A stretch of DNA of 11,491 nt from assembly GCA_030039995.1 (NCBI GenBank), contig JASHUL010000136.1:1-11491 (forward strand). Reading direction: 5' to 3'. The stretch's first letter is position 1. Every line of letters begins with the position of its first letter. The notes beneath the pieces were generated by a model. It saw nothing but the letters and a program-made list of their open reading frames with translations, made no database searches and was not told where the DNA came from. The DNA comes from Thermoplasmata archaeon (GTDB taxonomy: Archaea; Thermoplasmatota; Thermoplasmata; Lutacidiplasmatales; UBA184). Both the position numbers and the translations under genes were made by a program. Shown one piece after another: positions 1 through 6,046 of this stretch.

Positions 1-429
1 TGGCGCGCCGGCGAAGCGGACGCTCCGACTGTGGTCCTGCCGCTCACCACCTACGAGAAGGACAAGGACGGGAACCTTGTCGGCTCGATCGAGCTGCCCG
101 CGCCGGTCGGGCTGGTCGGCGGCGCCACCGCAGTGCACCCGACCGCGAAAGCGAACGTCAAGGTGCTCGGGGTGAAATCGGCCCGCGAGCTCGGGGAAGT
201 CCTCGCCGCGGTCGGCCTGGCGCAGAACTTCTCGGCGTTGCGCGCGCTCGCGACGGAGGGGATCCAGCGGGGCCACATGGAGCTGCACGCGCGCAACATG
301 GCCGTGAGCGCGGGCGCCCGGCCGGACGAGGTCGACCGGGTGGTCGAGCGGCTCGTTCGGGACCATCAGGTCCGGTTCGACCGCGCGAAAGAGGTCCTGG
401 AGGAGCTCCGCCGAGGCGGGGCCGGATGA
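1..429 (+). CDS. Hydroxymethylglutaryl-CoA reductase, class II, C-terminal part (5' truncated by window)
   Basis: This is the C-terminal part of HMG-CoA reductase, which reduces HMG-CoA to mevalonate, the committed step toward archaeal isoprenoid lipids. The frame is open from base 1, so the GTG at 31 is internal and the real start lies upstream. Recognisable family blocks are GGATAVHP near bases 118-141, the segment VGLAQNFSALRALATEGIQ, and GHMELHAR, whose His codon at 286-288 corresponds to the catalytic histidine of class II enzymes (His381 of Pseudomonas mevalonii, from family knowledge). About 46 residues follow that His, matching the class II C-terminal tail. Class II enzymes are typical of bacteria but also occur in Thermoplasmatales and Archaeoglobi, whereas most other archaea carry class I. 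The TGA stop overlaps the pdxT ATG, so the two genes are probably co-transcribed. The family call is firm. The class II call is strong, but the upstream half with its substrate-binding residues is not visible. Confidence 0.93.
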   Translation, partial: WRAGEADAPTVVLPLTTYEKDKDGNLVGSIELPAPVGLVGGATAVHPTAKANVKVLGVKSARELGEVLAAVGLAQNFSALRALATEGIQRGHMELHARNMAVSAGARPDEVDRVVERLVRDHQVRFDRAKEVLEELRRGGAG

Positions 430-1013
430 ACGTCGGTGTCCTCGCCCTCCAGGGCGACGTGCCCGAGCACCTGCGCGTCGTGCGCGAGCTGGTGCCCGAC
501 ACGATCTCGGTCCGGTCCGCCCGCGACCTCGATTCGGTCGCGGCCCTCTTCCTGCCCGGCGGAGAGTCCACCACGATCGCCCGATTGATCGAGGAGATGG
601 GCCTCTGGGCTCCGCTCCGCGAGCGGATCGGAGGCGGCCTACCGATCCTGGCGACGTGCGCCGGTTTGATCCTGCTCGCGCGCGACCTCGCTCCGAGCGC
701 CTTCGGCCGCGACCCCCCGACGTTCGGCGTGCTCGACGTCCGGGTGCGCCGGAACGACTACGGTACGCAACGCGAGTCGTTCGAGGCGCCGGTGCGGGTC
801 GAGGGGATCCCCGGGAAACGGTTCCCGGGAGTGTTCATCCGGTCCCCTCGGATCCTCGGGGTCGGCCCGGACGCCGCTCCGATCGCCTGGCGGGGCGAGG
901 AGGTCGTCGGGGTGCGCGCCGGGCCGGTCTGGGGCTTGACGTTCCATCCGGAGCTCGCGGGGGACCTCCGGGTGCACCGGAAATTCCTGACGGAAGCCGG
1001 AGCGATCCTCTAA
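426..1013 (+). CDS. pdxT: Pyridoxal 5'-phosphate synthase glutaminase subunit PdxT
   Basis: PdxT hydrolyses glutamine and channels ammonia to PdxS, which builds PLP from ribose 5-phosphate and glyceraldehyde 3-phosphate (DXP-independent vitamin B6 route). The 195-residue protein has the usual family length and opens with the typical VGVLALQGDVPEH. It carries a complete class I glutaminase triad: nucleophile Cys78 in ATCAGLILLA, plus His174 and Glu176 in the TFHPEL motif. The GGES loop at 45-48 (oxyanion/glutamine site) and the NDYG segment at 110-113 are also present. The ATG at 426 overlaps the preceding stop in an ATGA, which favours this start and implies translational coupling to HMG-CoA reductase. 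The partner pdxS is not in the window, so PdxT must work with a PdxS encoded elsewhere. Its TAA stop overlaps the stop of the convergent minus-strand gene. Confidence 0.96.
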   Translation: MNVGVLALQGDVPEHLRVVRELVPDTISVRSARDLDSVAALFLPGGESTTIARLIEEMGLWAPLRERIGGGLPILATCAGLILLARDLAPSAFGRDPPTFGVLDVRVRRNDYGTQRESFEAPVRVEGIPGKRFPGVFIRSPRILGVGPDAAPIAWRGEEVVGVRAGPVWGLTFHPELAGDLRVHRKFLTEAGAIL

Positions 1014-1411
1014 GCGGCCCGCGCCAGGAACAGAACGACCAGGGCGACGAGGAGGGCGGCCCCGACGGCGGCGAGCAGGACGCGGGTCCGGGTTGAGACG
1101 TCCTTCCAGCTCCCCCAGACGATCGGCACCGGCCCGATCAGGACCACGCCTCCCGAGCCGCCGGACGCGGTCGGCTCGTCGCCGACCGACGGGCCGTCCT
1201 CGACCGACACTACGGCCCCGAACGCGAGCGGGAGCGTGAAGAGGCCGGCGACGAAGAGGAGGGCGCCCGCCACGAACTCGAGGGAGCGCCCGTAGAGCAC
1301 CGGCACGACGAGGACGATCGCGACCGATGCGCCGCCCTGGACGAGGGCGAGCGCTACGAGCCCCAGGCCCGCCGCGATCAACCCGACCGGGAGGATCGAC
1401 GAAGCCCTCAC
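1010..1411 (-). CDS. TIGR00304/DUF131 family membrane protein
   Basis: This is a 133-residue hydrophobic protein that I assign to the archaeal TIGR00304 (DUF131) family from the conserved block GGVVLIGPVPIVWGS at residues 87-101; the biochemical role of the family is unknown. Hydrophobic stretches at about 5-25, 28-40, 44-68 and 110-130 suggest three or four membrane passes. A polar Gly/Ser/Glu-rich segment at 70-86 precedes the conserved block. The start is GTG at 1411, with no earlier in-frame start close by and no clear Shine-Dalgarno. It follows dph2 by 46 bases on the same strand and is the last gene of the minus-strand string. Its TAG stop lies within the same CTAA that holds the pdxT TAA, so the two genes converge with no spacer. 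Family assignment is likely; function is unknown. Confidence 0.8.
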   Translation of the reverse strand: MRASSILPVGLIAAGLGLVALALVQGGASVAIVLVVPVLYGRSLEFVAGALLFVAGLFTLPLAFGAVVSVEDGPSVGDEPTASGGSGGVVLIGPVPIVWGSWKDVSTRTRVLLAAVGAALLVALVVLFLARAA

Positions 1412-1457
1412 GGGCCGGACGAGGCGGGCCGGAGCGCTTCTCGGTTTCGGTGCGGAC

Positions 1458-2489
1458 TCAGTGGTAGGTATCGAATCGGTACGGTTCCAGCGGGAGGTCG
1501 CCGAGCGCCATCAGGAACTCGGGCGGGGTCAGCATCGGCTTCGCATAGAGGTCGCCGTCGTCGAGCGCGATCCGGGGGCACGCCGTGTTGACGTACGCGT
1601 CGACCGCTCGTCCCTCGAGGTCCCGCGGGTCGAGCCGGTCGAAGACGAGGATCTCGGCGGAACGACCGCGGGCCTGGGCCCGCTCCTGGAGCGCCAGCGC
1701 GGTGGGCATCCGGTTCTGGCCCGCGAACGAGCTGACCAGGATCCCCCAGCGGCGGGCGTCACGGGCGACGGCGACCGCGAGCTGCCGCCGGCGGACGAGT
1801 TGGCCACGGTCGATCGGCGGCTCGAGGAGATTCTGGAGCGGGTCGAGCGACCAGACCGGTTTCTCCACGGCGAGCGCGAGCCCCAGCGGATGGAACCGCC
1901 CCGTCCCGACGAACAGGTAGGCGTCCACGTCCGCGGCCACCGACTCCGCGCCGGTGTAGTTGCATCCGAGGGCCTGGGCCGGGTACGCGAGGCGTCGGTC
2001 GCCGGTGCCGACCCGGACGGTCCGCCCCGCCCGGCGCAGCGCGTCGGTGAGGGGGCCGACGAGGTCGAGATGCTGGACCGAGGCCACGAGGCCGAGGCGC
2101 GACGGCAGCCCCCCGCGGTCGATGGTCGCGGCGAGCGCGCTCGGGTCGCCGCCCGCCTCGCGCATCTCGACGAAGTACGTGGGGCGCGCCAGCGGCACGT
2201 TCGGGATCGGTGCATGGCCGAGGACGACCGCCGCGTCCGCTTTGGGCGACTCGTCGGTCGACGGGAAATCGCACGCCCCGAAGCACGCACGGGTCGCGAG
2301 CGTGACCCGGGCCCCGGTCTCCTCGCGCAGCTGGGCGGCGAGGTCGTGCGCGTTGCGCACGAGGCCGGCCGGCACCTGCAGCACGAGGCGCCGTCGGCCG
2401 TCCGCCCGCACGGCCGCGAAGAGTGCGGGTCCCCAGACCGGAAACACCGCGGCGCTCGGCGGCGGGGGGACTGCGGGGGAGGCCGGCAT
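1458..2489 (-). CDS. dph2: Diphthamide biosynthesis enzyme Dph2 (radical SAM-like 3-amino-3-carboxypropyl transferase)
   Basis: Archaeal Dph2 is a homodimeric 4Fe-4S enzyme that transfers the 3-amino-3-carboxypropyl group of S-adenosylmethionine to a histidine of elongation factor 2, the first step of diphthamide synthesis. The three cluster cysteines are visible: Cys73 in CFGACD, Cys176 in LGCNYTG and Cys304 in NTACPRIALDD. Their spacing (103 and 128) is close to that of the Pyrococcus enzyme (Cys59, Cys163, Cys287). Cys69 is an additional cysteine in the first motif. The frame is open to 2612, but I place the start at ATG 2489: this gives 343 residues, the usual archaeal length. The upstream 41 codons are Arg/Pro-rich and lie inside the Nudix gene. 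With this start it follows the Nudix stop by 26 bases. It sits with other translation-related genes (NAC, CBS-S30AE). Confidence 0.94.
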   Translation of the reverse strand: MPASPAVPPPPSAAVFPVWGPALFAAVRADGRRRLVLQVPAGLVRNAHDLAAQLREETGARVTLATRACFGACDFPSTDESPKADAAVVLGHAPIPNVPLARPTYFVEMREAGGDPSALAATIDRGGLPSRLGLVASVQHLDLVGPLTDALRRAGRTVRVGTGDRRLAYPAQALGCNYTGAESVAADVDAYLFVGTGRFHPLGLALAVEKPVWSLDPLQNLLEPPIDRGQLVRRRQLAVAVARDARRWGILVSSFAGQNRMPTALALQERAQARGRSAEILVFDRLDPRDLEGRAVDAYVNTACPRIALDDGDLYAKPMLTPPEFLMALGDLPLEPYRFDTYH

Positions 2490-2515
2490 CGTCCCCGGTC
2501 GACTCGGGAGCTCGG

Positions 2516-2953
2516 CTAAACGTTTGGGGCGAGGCGCTCCTCGAGACGTCCCACGGCCGCGCGATTGTCCTCGTAGTGGAGGAGGCCGCGGGCGACGTCG
2601 GGGGCGGCCCACCGATACGCGTCATGCTCGGTGCTGAGCGTCGGGGCGAAGTCGCGGGCGACCTCGACGCCGAAGGCGTGGAGCCGCCAGACGTCGCCGG
2701 AGTCCGCGCGGAAGCGGACGTGCCAGTCCAGAGGGAAAACGCGTCGGGGATCGGCCAGGCCGGTCTCCTCGAGGAGCTCGCGTCGCAGCGCGGCGTCGAG
2801 GTCCCGGTCGCTCGGGTCGACCTTGCCGCTGATCGGTACCCAGAGGCTCCCGCGGGAGGGCGGTCGACGAAACACCAGCAACTCGAACGGGCGGGCCGAG
2901 AAGAGGTACCCCTCGACGCATTCCTGGACGACCGGCCCCGGGGGCTCGTCCAC
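2516..2953 (-). CDS. Nudix hydrolase family protein
   Basis: This 145-residue protein has the size and order of a single-domain Nudix hydrolase, a family that cleaves nucleoside diphosphates linked to another moiety using metal bound by the Nudix box. The box spans about residues 43-66; its C-terminal half is canonical, with R58-E59-L-L-E62-E63-T-G65, and Glu59, Glu62 and Glu63 would bind Mg2+. The N-terminal half departs from GX5EX7REUXEEXGU: counting from R58-E59 there is one extra residue before the arginine, and the first acidic position is Asp49 instead of Glu. Strand-forming hydrophobic segments flank the box (ELLVFRR at 24-30, WVPISGK at 38-44). The start is GTG at 2953, directly abutting the NAC stop (TAG-GTG, zero spacing), which suggests translational coupling. 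Substrate cannot be predicted; the context hints only at housekeeping. Confidence 0.85.
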   Translation of the reverse strand: MDEPPGPVVQECVEGYLFSARPFELLVFRRPPSRGSLWVPISGKVDPSDRDLDAALRRELLEETGLADPRRVFPLDWHVRFRADSGDVWRLHAFGVEVARDFAPTLSTEHDAYRWAAPDVARGLLHYEDNRAAVGRLEERLAPNV

Positions 2954-3358
2954 CTACCGGTCCCGGGTCAGGATCTTCATGATCGCCTCGGCCGGCTCCC
3001 CCTTCGCCTGCAGCAACGCTTCGACCGCTTCTTCCCGGGGGACGTTCGCCTGCTCCATGACGAGCCGGATATCGTCCTCCGGGGGCCCGCGGGACGGGGG
3101 CGCCGAGGGGACCTCGGCCGCCGGCGCCGCGGTCGGGGCATCGGCGGAGCGGGGTCGTACGGTCGGGGTCCCGACGACCTGGTACGACCGGACCCCCTGG
3201 ACGGTGAGGATCGTCACCTCCGGCTTCTGGAAGACGTGCTCCTTCGTCCGGGTGCGGACGACGACCTCCTCGACGTCGGGGATCGCTTCGCTGGACATGC
3301 CGAGTCGGCGCATCATCTGCGCCATCTCCCGGGGATTCCGCGGGCCACCGGGGATCAT
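2954..3358 (-). CDS. nac: Archaeal nascent polypeptide-associated complex protein (NAC), with C-terminal UBA domain
   Basis: Archaeal NAC forms a homodimer at the ribosomal exit tunnel and shields emerging chains. The 134-residue protein opens with MIPGGPRNPREMAQMMRRLGM. The NAC fold follows at about 28-64, including EEVVVRTRTKEHVF and the hydrophobic strand VTILTVQGVRSYQVVG. A Pro/Ala-rich linker spans about 67-92. A UBA domain at about 94-132 (DDIRLVMEQANVPREEAVEALLQ) has the usual three-helix pattern; I see no missing element. The frame is open upstream to 3550, but ATG 3358 is chosen: the protein then begins exactly like other archaeal NACs and the ATG overlaps the CBS-gene TGA in an ATGA. 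The upstream 64 codons are Arg/Gly-rich and antisense-like. It lies between the hibernation-like CBS gene and the Nudix gene, in a string dominated by ribosome-associated functions. Confidence 0.95.
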   Translation of the reverse strand: MIPGGPRNPREMAQMMRRLGMSSEAIPDVEEVVVRTRTKEHVFQKPEVTILTVQGVRSYQVVGTPTVRPRSADAPTAAPAAEVPSAPPSRGPPEDDIRLVMEQANVPREEAVEALLQAKGEPAEAIMKILTRDR

Positions 3359-4602
3359 GCGTCGTCCTCCCCGTCGTCGCCGGTCGCCGACCGGATCCGT
3401 CGTTCGAGCTCCGGGTCGTCCACGGGGCTCTCCTCGTCGACCGCCCGGGATCGCGGCGCGCGTCCGCGACGCCGCCGGGCCTCCCGCACCCGCCGTGTCT
3501 GACCGTCGAGCTCCTCCAAGAGCTCCGACACGCCGGCCAGCACGTTCCATCCCGTGTGCGACGCGTAGAAGATCCCGTCGTCGGTGTGGAGGCGGGCCTC
3601 CAGCGTCAGGTCGCTGGTCCGGTGCGTAGCGTGCGGAGCGAAGTGGAGGCTCAAGAGCGTCGGGTGGACGTGCTGGGCGATGCGTCGCAATCCGGCGGCG
3701 ACCAGGTGGTCGACCTCGGCGAGCAGGCCGGGGTCCCCCGACCCCCGGAGCCCCGTGATCTCGACGTAGACGTCCTCGACCCGTCCCCGCGCGCCCCCCG
3801 TCCTCCCTTTTCCGACGACGAGCTGGAGCAGTTCGGCCTGTCCCACCGTGCGGGGCGGTCGGCCGTCCTCCACGACGAAGACGCTGGAGACCTTCTCCTG
3901 GGTCATCCGCAGGGCGGCGAGCGACGCCGGGGTCCCGACGGGCACGGTGACGGCGGGCGAGCGCATGATCGAACCGACGAGTACCTCCATCGCCGACCGG
4001 CCGGCCCGAACGTCGCGCTTCCCACCGGCGATCGGGCGTCCGAGGAGCGAGCCCAAGTCCGCCACGCCGACCGCTCCGACGAGCCGCTGCTTCCGGTCGA
4101 GCACGGGGAGCGGATGCTCCTCGAGTAGACGGACCTGGGCGATCAGCTGGCGGACCGGGTCGGTCTCGTGCACCAGGAGGTCGGGCGACCGGGCGATCTC
4201 CTCGACACGCGCGGCCGCCGCTTCCGGAACGGTCGCGAGCGCCCGCACGAGGTCGGTTCGGCTCACGATCCCCAGGAGCTCGCCCCGGGCGCCGACCACG
4301 GGGGCGGCGCGCAGCCCGGTCGCGAGCAACTGCTCGGCGATCTCGGGCAACCGGCTCGTCGGCGTGACGAGCGGCGGGAGGATCAGCAGGTGCTCGACCT
4401 TCTCGTTCAGCGTCCAGCTCGCCCGCCGCGCGATCGACTCGAACGTGATCATCCCGATCAGCCGAGACTTGCGGAGGACCGGGATCTCGTGGAATCCGCC
4501 CGAGCGCATCAACCCGAGCGCCCGGGCGATCGGGGCGTCGAACGGGAGGGTCGAGGGCCGCGCCGTCATCAGCTCGTTCGCGGTCGGCCAGGTCGGCGGC
4601 AT
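3355..4602 (-). CDS. Four-CBS-domain protein with C-terminal S30AE/HPF-like ribosome-associated domain
   Basis: This 415-residue protein has four CBS repeats at about residues 9-58, 66-125, 133-190 and 205-262, each showing the hydrophobic-V/P-V-x-D/R-x-G-x-L-x-G pattern (for example PVLRKSRLIGMIT and PVVGARGELLGIVSRTDL). CBS pairs usually bind adenine nucleotides. Residues about 276-375 resemble the S30AE/HPF ribosome hibernation fold: a first strand VYVEITGL, a long helix, then strands containing DLTLEARLHTDDGIFYAS, then the helix GVSELLEELDGQTRR. The tail (about 376-415) is basic, then acidic and probably disordered. A nucleotide-sensing module joined to a ribosome-binding one suggests an energy-dependent hibernation or subunit-association factor; this is inference. 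The ATG at 4602 lies about 26 bases from a TATA-like box, and the stop overlaps the NAC start. Confidence 0.88.
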   Translation of the reverse strand: MPPTWPTANELMTARPSTLPFDAPIARALGLMRSGGFHEIPVLRKSRLIGMITFESIARRASWTLNEKVEHLLILPPLVTPTSRLPEIAEQLLATGLRAAPVVGARGELLGIVSRTDLVRALATVPEAAAARVEEIARSPDLLVHETDPVRQLIAQVRLLEEHPLPVLDRKQRLVGAVGVADLGSLLGRPIAGGKRDVRAGRSAMEVLVGSIMRSPAVTVPVGTPASLAALRMTQEKVSSVFVVEDGRPPRTVGQAELLQLVVGKGRTGGARGRVEDVYVEITGLRGSGDPGLLAEVDHLVAAGLRRIAQHVHPTLLSLHFAPHATHRTSDLTLEARLHTDDGIFYASHTGWNVLAGVSELLEELDGQTRRVREARRRRGRAPRSRAVDEESPVDDPELERRIRSATGDDGEDDA

Positions 4603-4624
4603 CGGGGCGAATCAGGGGCGGGAG

Positions 4625-4632
4625 GCTTTAGC
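4625..4632 (-). promoter_or_regulatory. TATA-like box for the CBS-S30AE gene (leaderless)
   Basis: On the minus strand GCTAAAGC is an isolated AT-containing patch in GC-rich DNA. Its centre is about 26 bases upstream of the A of the ATG at 4602, the usual distance from an archaeal TATA box to the transcription start. There is no room for a leader and no Shine-Dalgarno, so the transcript would be leaderless. The box is short and degenerate. Confidence 0.4.
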
Positions 4633-4655
4633 GCCTATGGGGGGGACGGTCGAGC

Positions 4656-5096
4656 TCAGCCGACCGGCCGGGCCATCTGGTAGCCGTTCTCGCCGTCGGA
4701 GTAGTAGGCTCGCAACAGGTCCGTCACGGAGTAGGAGAAGCGGGTATAGAACCGGATCGCGGTCGCGTTGGAGACGCGGACCTCGAGCGTCACCCGACGG
4801 AACCGCCGCGCGCGGCAGCGTTCGAGGAACGCGGTCATCAAGAGCGTCCCGACCCCCACCTCGCGGCGACCCCGGTCGACCGCGAACATCAGGATCCGGG
4901 CCTCCCCCTCGACCTGGTGGACGCCGAGCAGGAATCCGACCGGGACGTCGCTCGGGTCCACGGCGATCAGGAATCCCTCCGGCCACTCCTGACTGAGCGA
5001 GCCGTACAGCGACGGGTCGTAGTGCTCGCGAAGGGCGTCCGCGACGATCCCCGCGACGAACGGCACGTCGGTCGGCCGGAAGCCCCGCAGGCTCAC
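4656..5096 (-). CDS. GNAT family N-acetyltransferase (RimI/Ard1-like)
   Basis: This is a single-domain acetyl-CoA-dependent N-acetyltransferase. With a GTG start at 5096 (VSLRGFRPTDVPFV) it has 146 residues, the usual size of RimI/Ard1-type protein acetyltransferases. Motif A is visible as ILMFAVDRGRREVGVGTLLM, in which R-x-x-G-x-G binds the acetyl-CoA pyrophosphate. It is followed by VTLEVRVSNATAIRFYTRFSY, the motif B segment, in which the usual Gly-Phe after the tyrosine helix is replaced by Arg-Phe. The frame is open to a GTG at 5162, which would overlap the PAC2 stop by 17 bases. The extra 22 codons include AGA, TGT, GCT and GAT, unlike the GC-ending codons used here, so I prefer 5096. 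It lies downstream of the PAC2 gene and 53 bases before the CBS gene. N-terminal protein acetylation is plausible, but the substrate is not provable from sequence. Confidence 0.88.
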   Translation of the reverse strand: MSLRGFRPTDVPFVAGIVADALREHYDPSLYGSLSQEWPEGFLIAVDPSDVPVGFLLGVHQVEGEARILMFAVDRGRREVGVGTLLMTAFLERCRARRFRRVTLEVRVSNATAIRFYTRFSYSVTDLLRAYYSDGENGYQMARPVG

Positions 5097-5145
5097 CGGG
5101 GGGCGGTCCGGGGGCCAATGGGCGACCGGCGTGCCGGGGGCGGTA

Positions 5146-5922
5146 TCAGCGATACATCTCACCCGGCCCTTCGGTCTCCGCCGTCCGCATGCTCGAGATC
5201 GACTCGCGGGTCTGCTGGAGGGTCTTGCGCACCTCCGCCTCGATCTGGCGCGCCTTGTCGCGCAGCGGCTTCGTGTCGAGCACCATCAGCGGGACGAGCG
5301 GGTTGACGGTCTCGATCACCTTCGCGGCCGCGCGCGCGTCGGGATAGTCCTTGTGGGCTTGGGCGACCAGGCAGAGGACCGGCGTCGTCCGCCCGATGGC
5401 CCCGAGCAGCAGCCCGCCCGCGAGCCCGGTGACCACGCCGTTCGCCGCGGGGAACTGGTACTTCTCCAGAAGCGGAGCGGCCGCGCGGTTCGCCATCGCG
5501 ACGACCCGGGCGTCCCCTCGCATCTCGTCCTCGATCGGCTGGCCCTCCACCGCCACGACGAGCTGGACCCCCTTCGACTCGGCCCAATCGAGCAGCACGC
5601 GGCCCATCTGGTTCAGCATCCCGAGCGGAGGCTGGATGTCCGCGATCACGACCACGAGCTGGTCGCAGGAACGGTCGACGCCGCAGACGAGTTTGCTGGC
5701 GTAGAATCGGACCGGCGCCCCGACGACGCCCTCCTCCATGATGACGGTCGGCGGGAATTCCTCGCTGACCATGTAGGCGACCTGGCTCATGTCGAGCGTG
5801 TGCACCAGGTAGGACGCCGCGACCGAACCTACGAGCCCGTGGGTGGGGAAGCCGATGACCATCATCGCCCCCTTCAGCGGTTCGTCGCGGGTGTCGACGA
5901 TCCGGACGTCGGCCGACTCCAT
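5146..5922 (-). CDS. PAC2-family proteasome assembly chaperone (PbaA/PbaB-like, former DUF75)
   Basis: This 258-residue protein belongs to the archaeal PAC2 family, whose characterised members PbaA and PbaB act in 20S proteasome assembly or bind the proteasome. Family marks are the N-terminal MMVIGFPTHGLVGSVAASYLV (about 20-40), EEFPPTVIMEEGVV (about 54-67), DQLVVVIADIQPP, and GGLLLGAIGR followed by a Cys-Leu-Val-Ala strand (about 168-188). Residues about 215-245 are charged and helical. The protein ends Met-Tyr-Arg, which fits the hydrophobic-Tyr-any (HbYX) signature used by proteasome activators to dock into the alpha ring. The ATG at 5922 is the first gene of the minus-strand string, about 22 bases downstream of a predicted transcription start. 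No proteasome subunit gene is in the window. Family membership is firm; whether it assembles or activates the proteasome is inference. Confidence 0.93.
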   Translation of the reverse strand: MESADVRIVDTRDEPLKGAMMVIGFPTHGLVGSVAASYLVHTLDMSQVAYMVSEEFPPTVIMEEGVVGAPVRFYASKLVCGVDRSCDQLVVVIADIQPPLGMLNQMGRVLLDWAESKGVQLVVAVEGQPIEDEMRGDARVVAMANRAAAPLLEKYQFPAANGVVTGLAGGLLLGAIGRTTPVLCLVAQAHKDYPDARAAAKVIETVNPLVPLMVLDTKPLRDKARQIEAEVRKTLQQTRESISSMRTAETEGPGEMYR

Positions 5923-5966
5923 TCGTCCCTCGCGAGGAGGCTCCCGCGCCGGGGAGGACGGCCGTG

Positions 5967-5973
5967 GTTTAAC
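5967..5973 (-). promoter_or_regulatory. TATA-like box for the PAC2 gene
   Basis: On the minus strand GAGTTAAACC is a distinct AT-rich patch in the 124-base divergent region. The expected transcription start is near 5944, giving a leader of about 22 bases before the ATG at 5922. A weak AGGGA lies only three bases before the ATG and is probably too close to act as a Shine-Dalgarno. No strong BRE is recognised. Confidence 0.4.
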
Positions 5974-5990
5974 TCGTTTCGTGCGGCTCT

Positions 5991-6008
5991 CCGAGGGCCG
6001 ACCCTCGG
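5991..6008. promoter_or_regulatory. 7-bp inverted repeat in the divergent promoter region (candidate operator)
   Basis: CCGAGGG (5991-5997) and CCCTCGG (6002-6008) are perfect inverted arms separated by four bases. The 18-bp dyad lies between the two outward-facing TATA-like boxes, ending four bases before the sulfoquinovose-synthase box and about 18 bases upstream of the PAC2 box. This is where a dimeric regulator could bind. In DNA this rich in G and C a 7-bp dyad can occur by chance. Confidence 0.3.
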
Positions 6009-6011
6009 CCC

Positions 6012-6020
6012 GATAACTTA
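6012..6020 (+). promoter_or_regulatory. TATA-like box for the UDP-sulfoquinovose synthase gene
   Basis: GATAACTTA is the most AT-rich patch near the gene. Its centre is about 30 bases before the GTG at 6047, so transcription would start at or just before that codon. An upstream in-frame ATG at 6020 would overlap this box and so would not be transcribed from it, which decides the start. Confidence 0.45.
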
Positions 6021-6046
6021 TGGACCGGGGGGCGCATGGTCACCGC

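Noticed and set aside
2490..2612. N-terminal extension of Dph2 to a start at 2612
   Set aside because: The extra 41 residues are Arg/Pro-rich, lie within the Nudix gene and exceed the usual family length; the ATG at 2489 fits better.
3359..3550. N-terminal extension of NAC to 3550
   Set aside because: It overlaps the CBS gene, is Arg/Gly-rich, and the ATG at 3358 has an ATGA overlap and a canonical NAC N-terminus.
5928..5937. 10-bp palindrome CCTCGCGAGG just before the PAC2 start
   Set aside because: Short and GC-only in a GC-rich genome, with no second copy nearby; not enough to call an operator.
6020..6046. ATG at 6020 as start of the UDP-sulfoquinovose synthase
   Set aside because: It overlaps the TATA-like box, and the nine added residues precede the usual family beginning. 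It cannot be fully excluded if the promoter lies further upstream.
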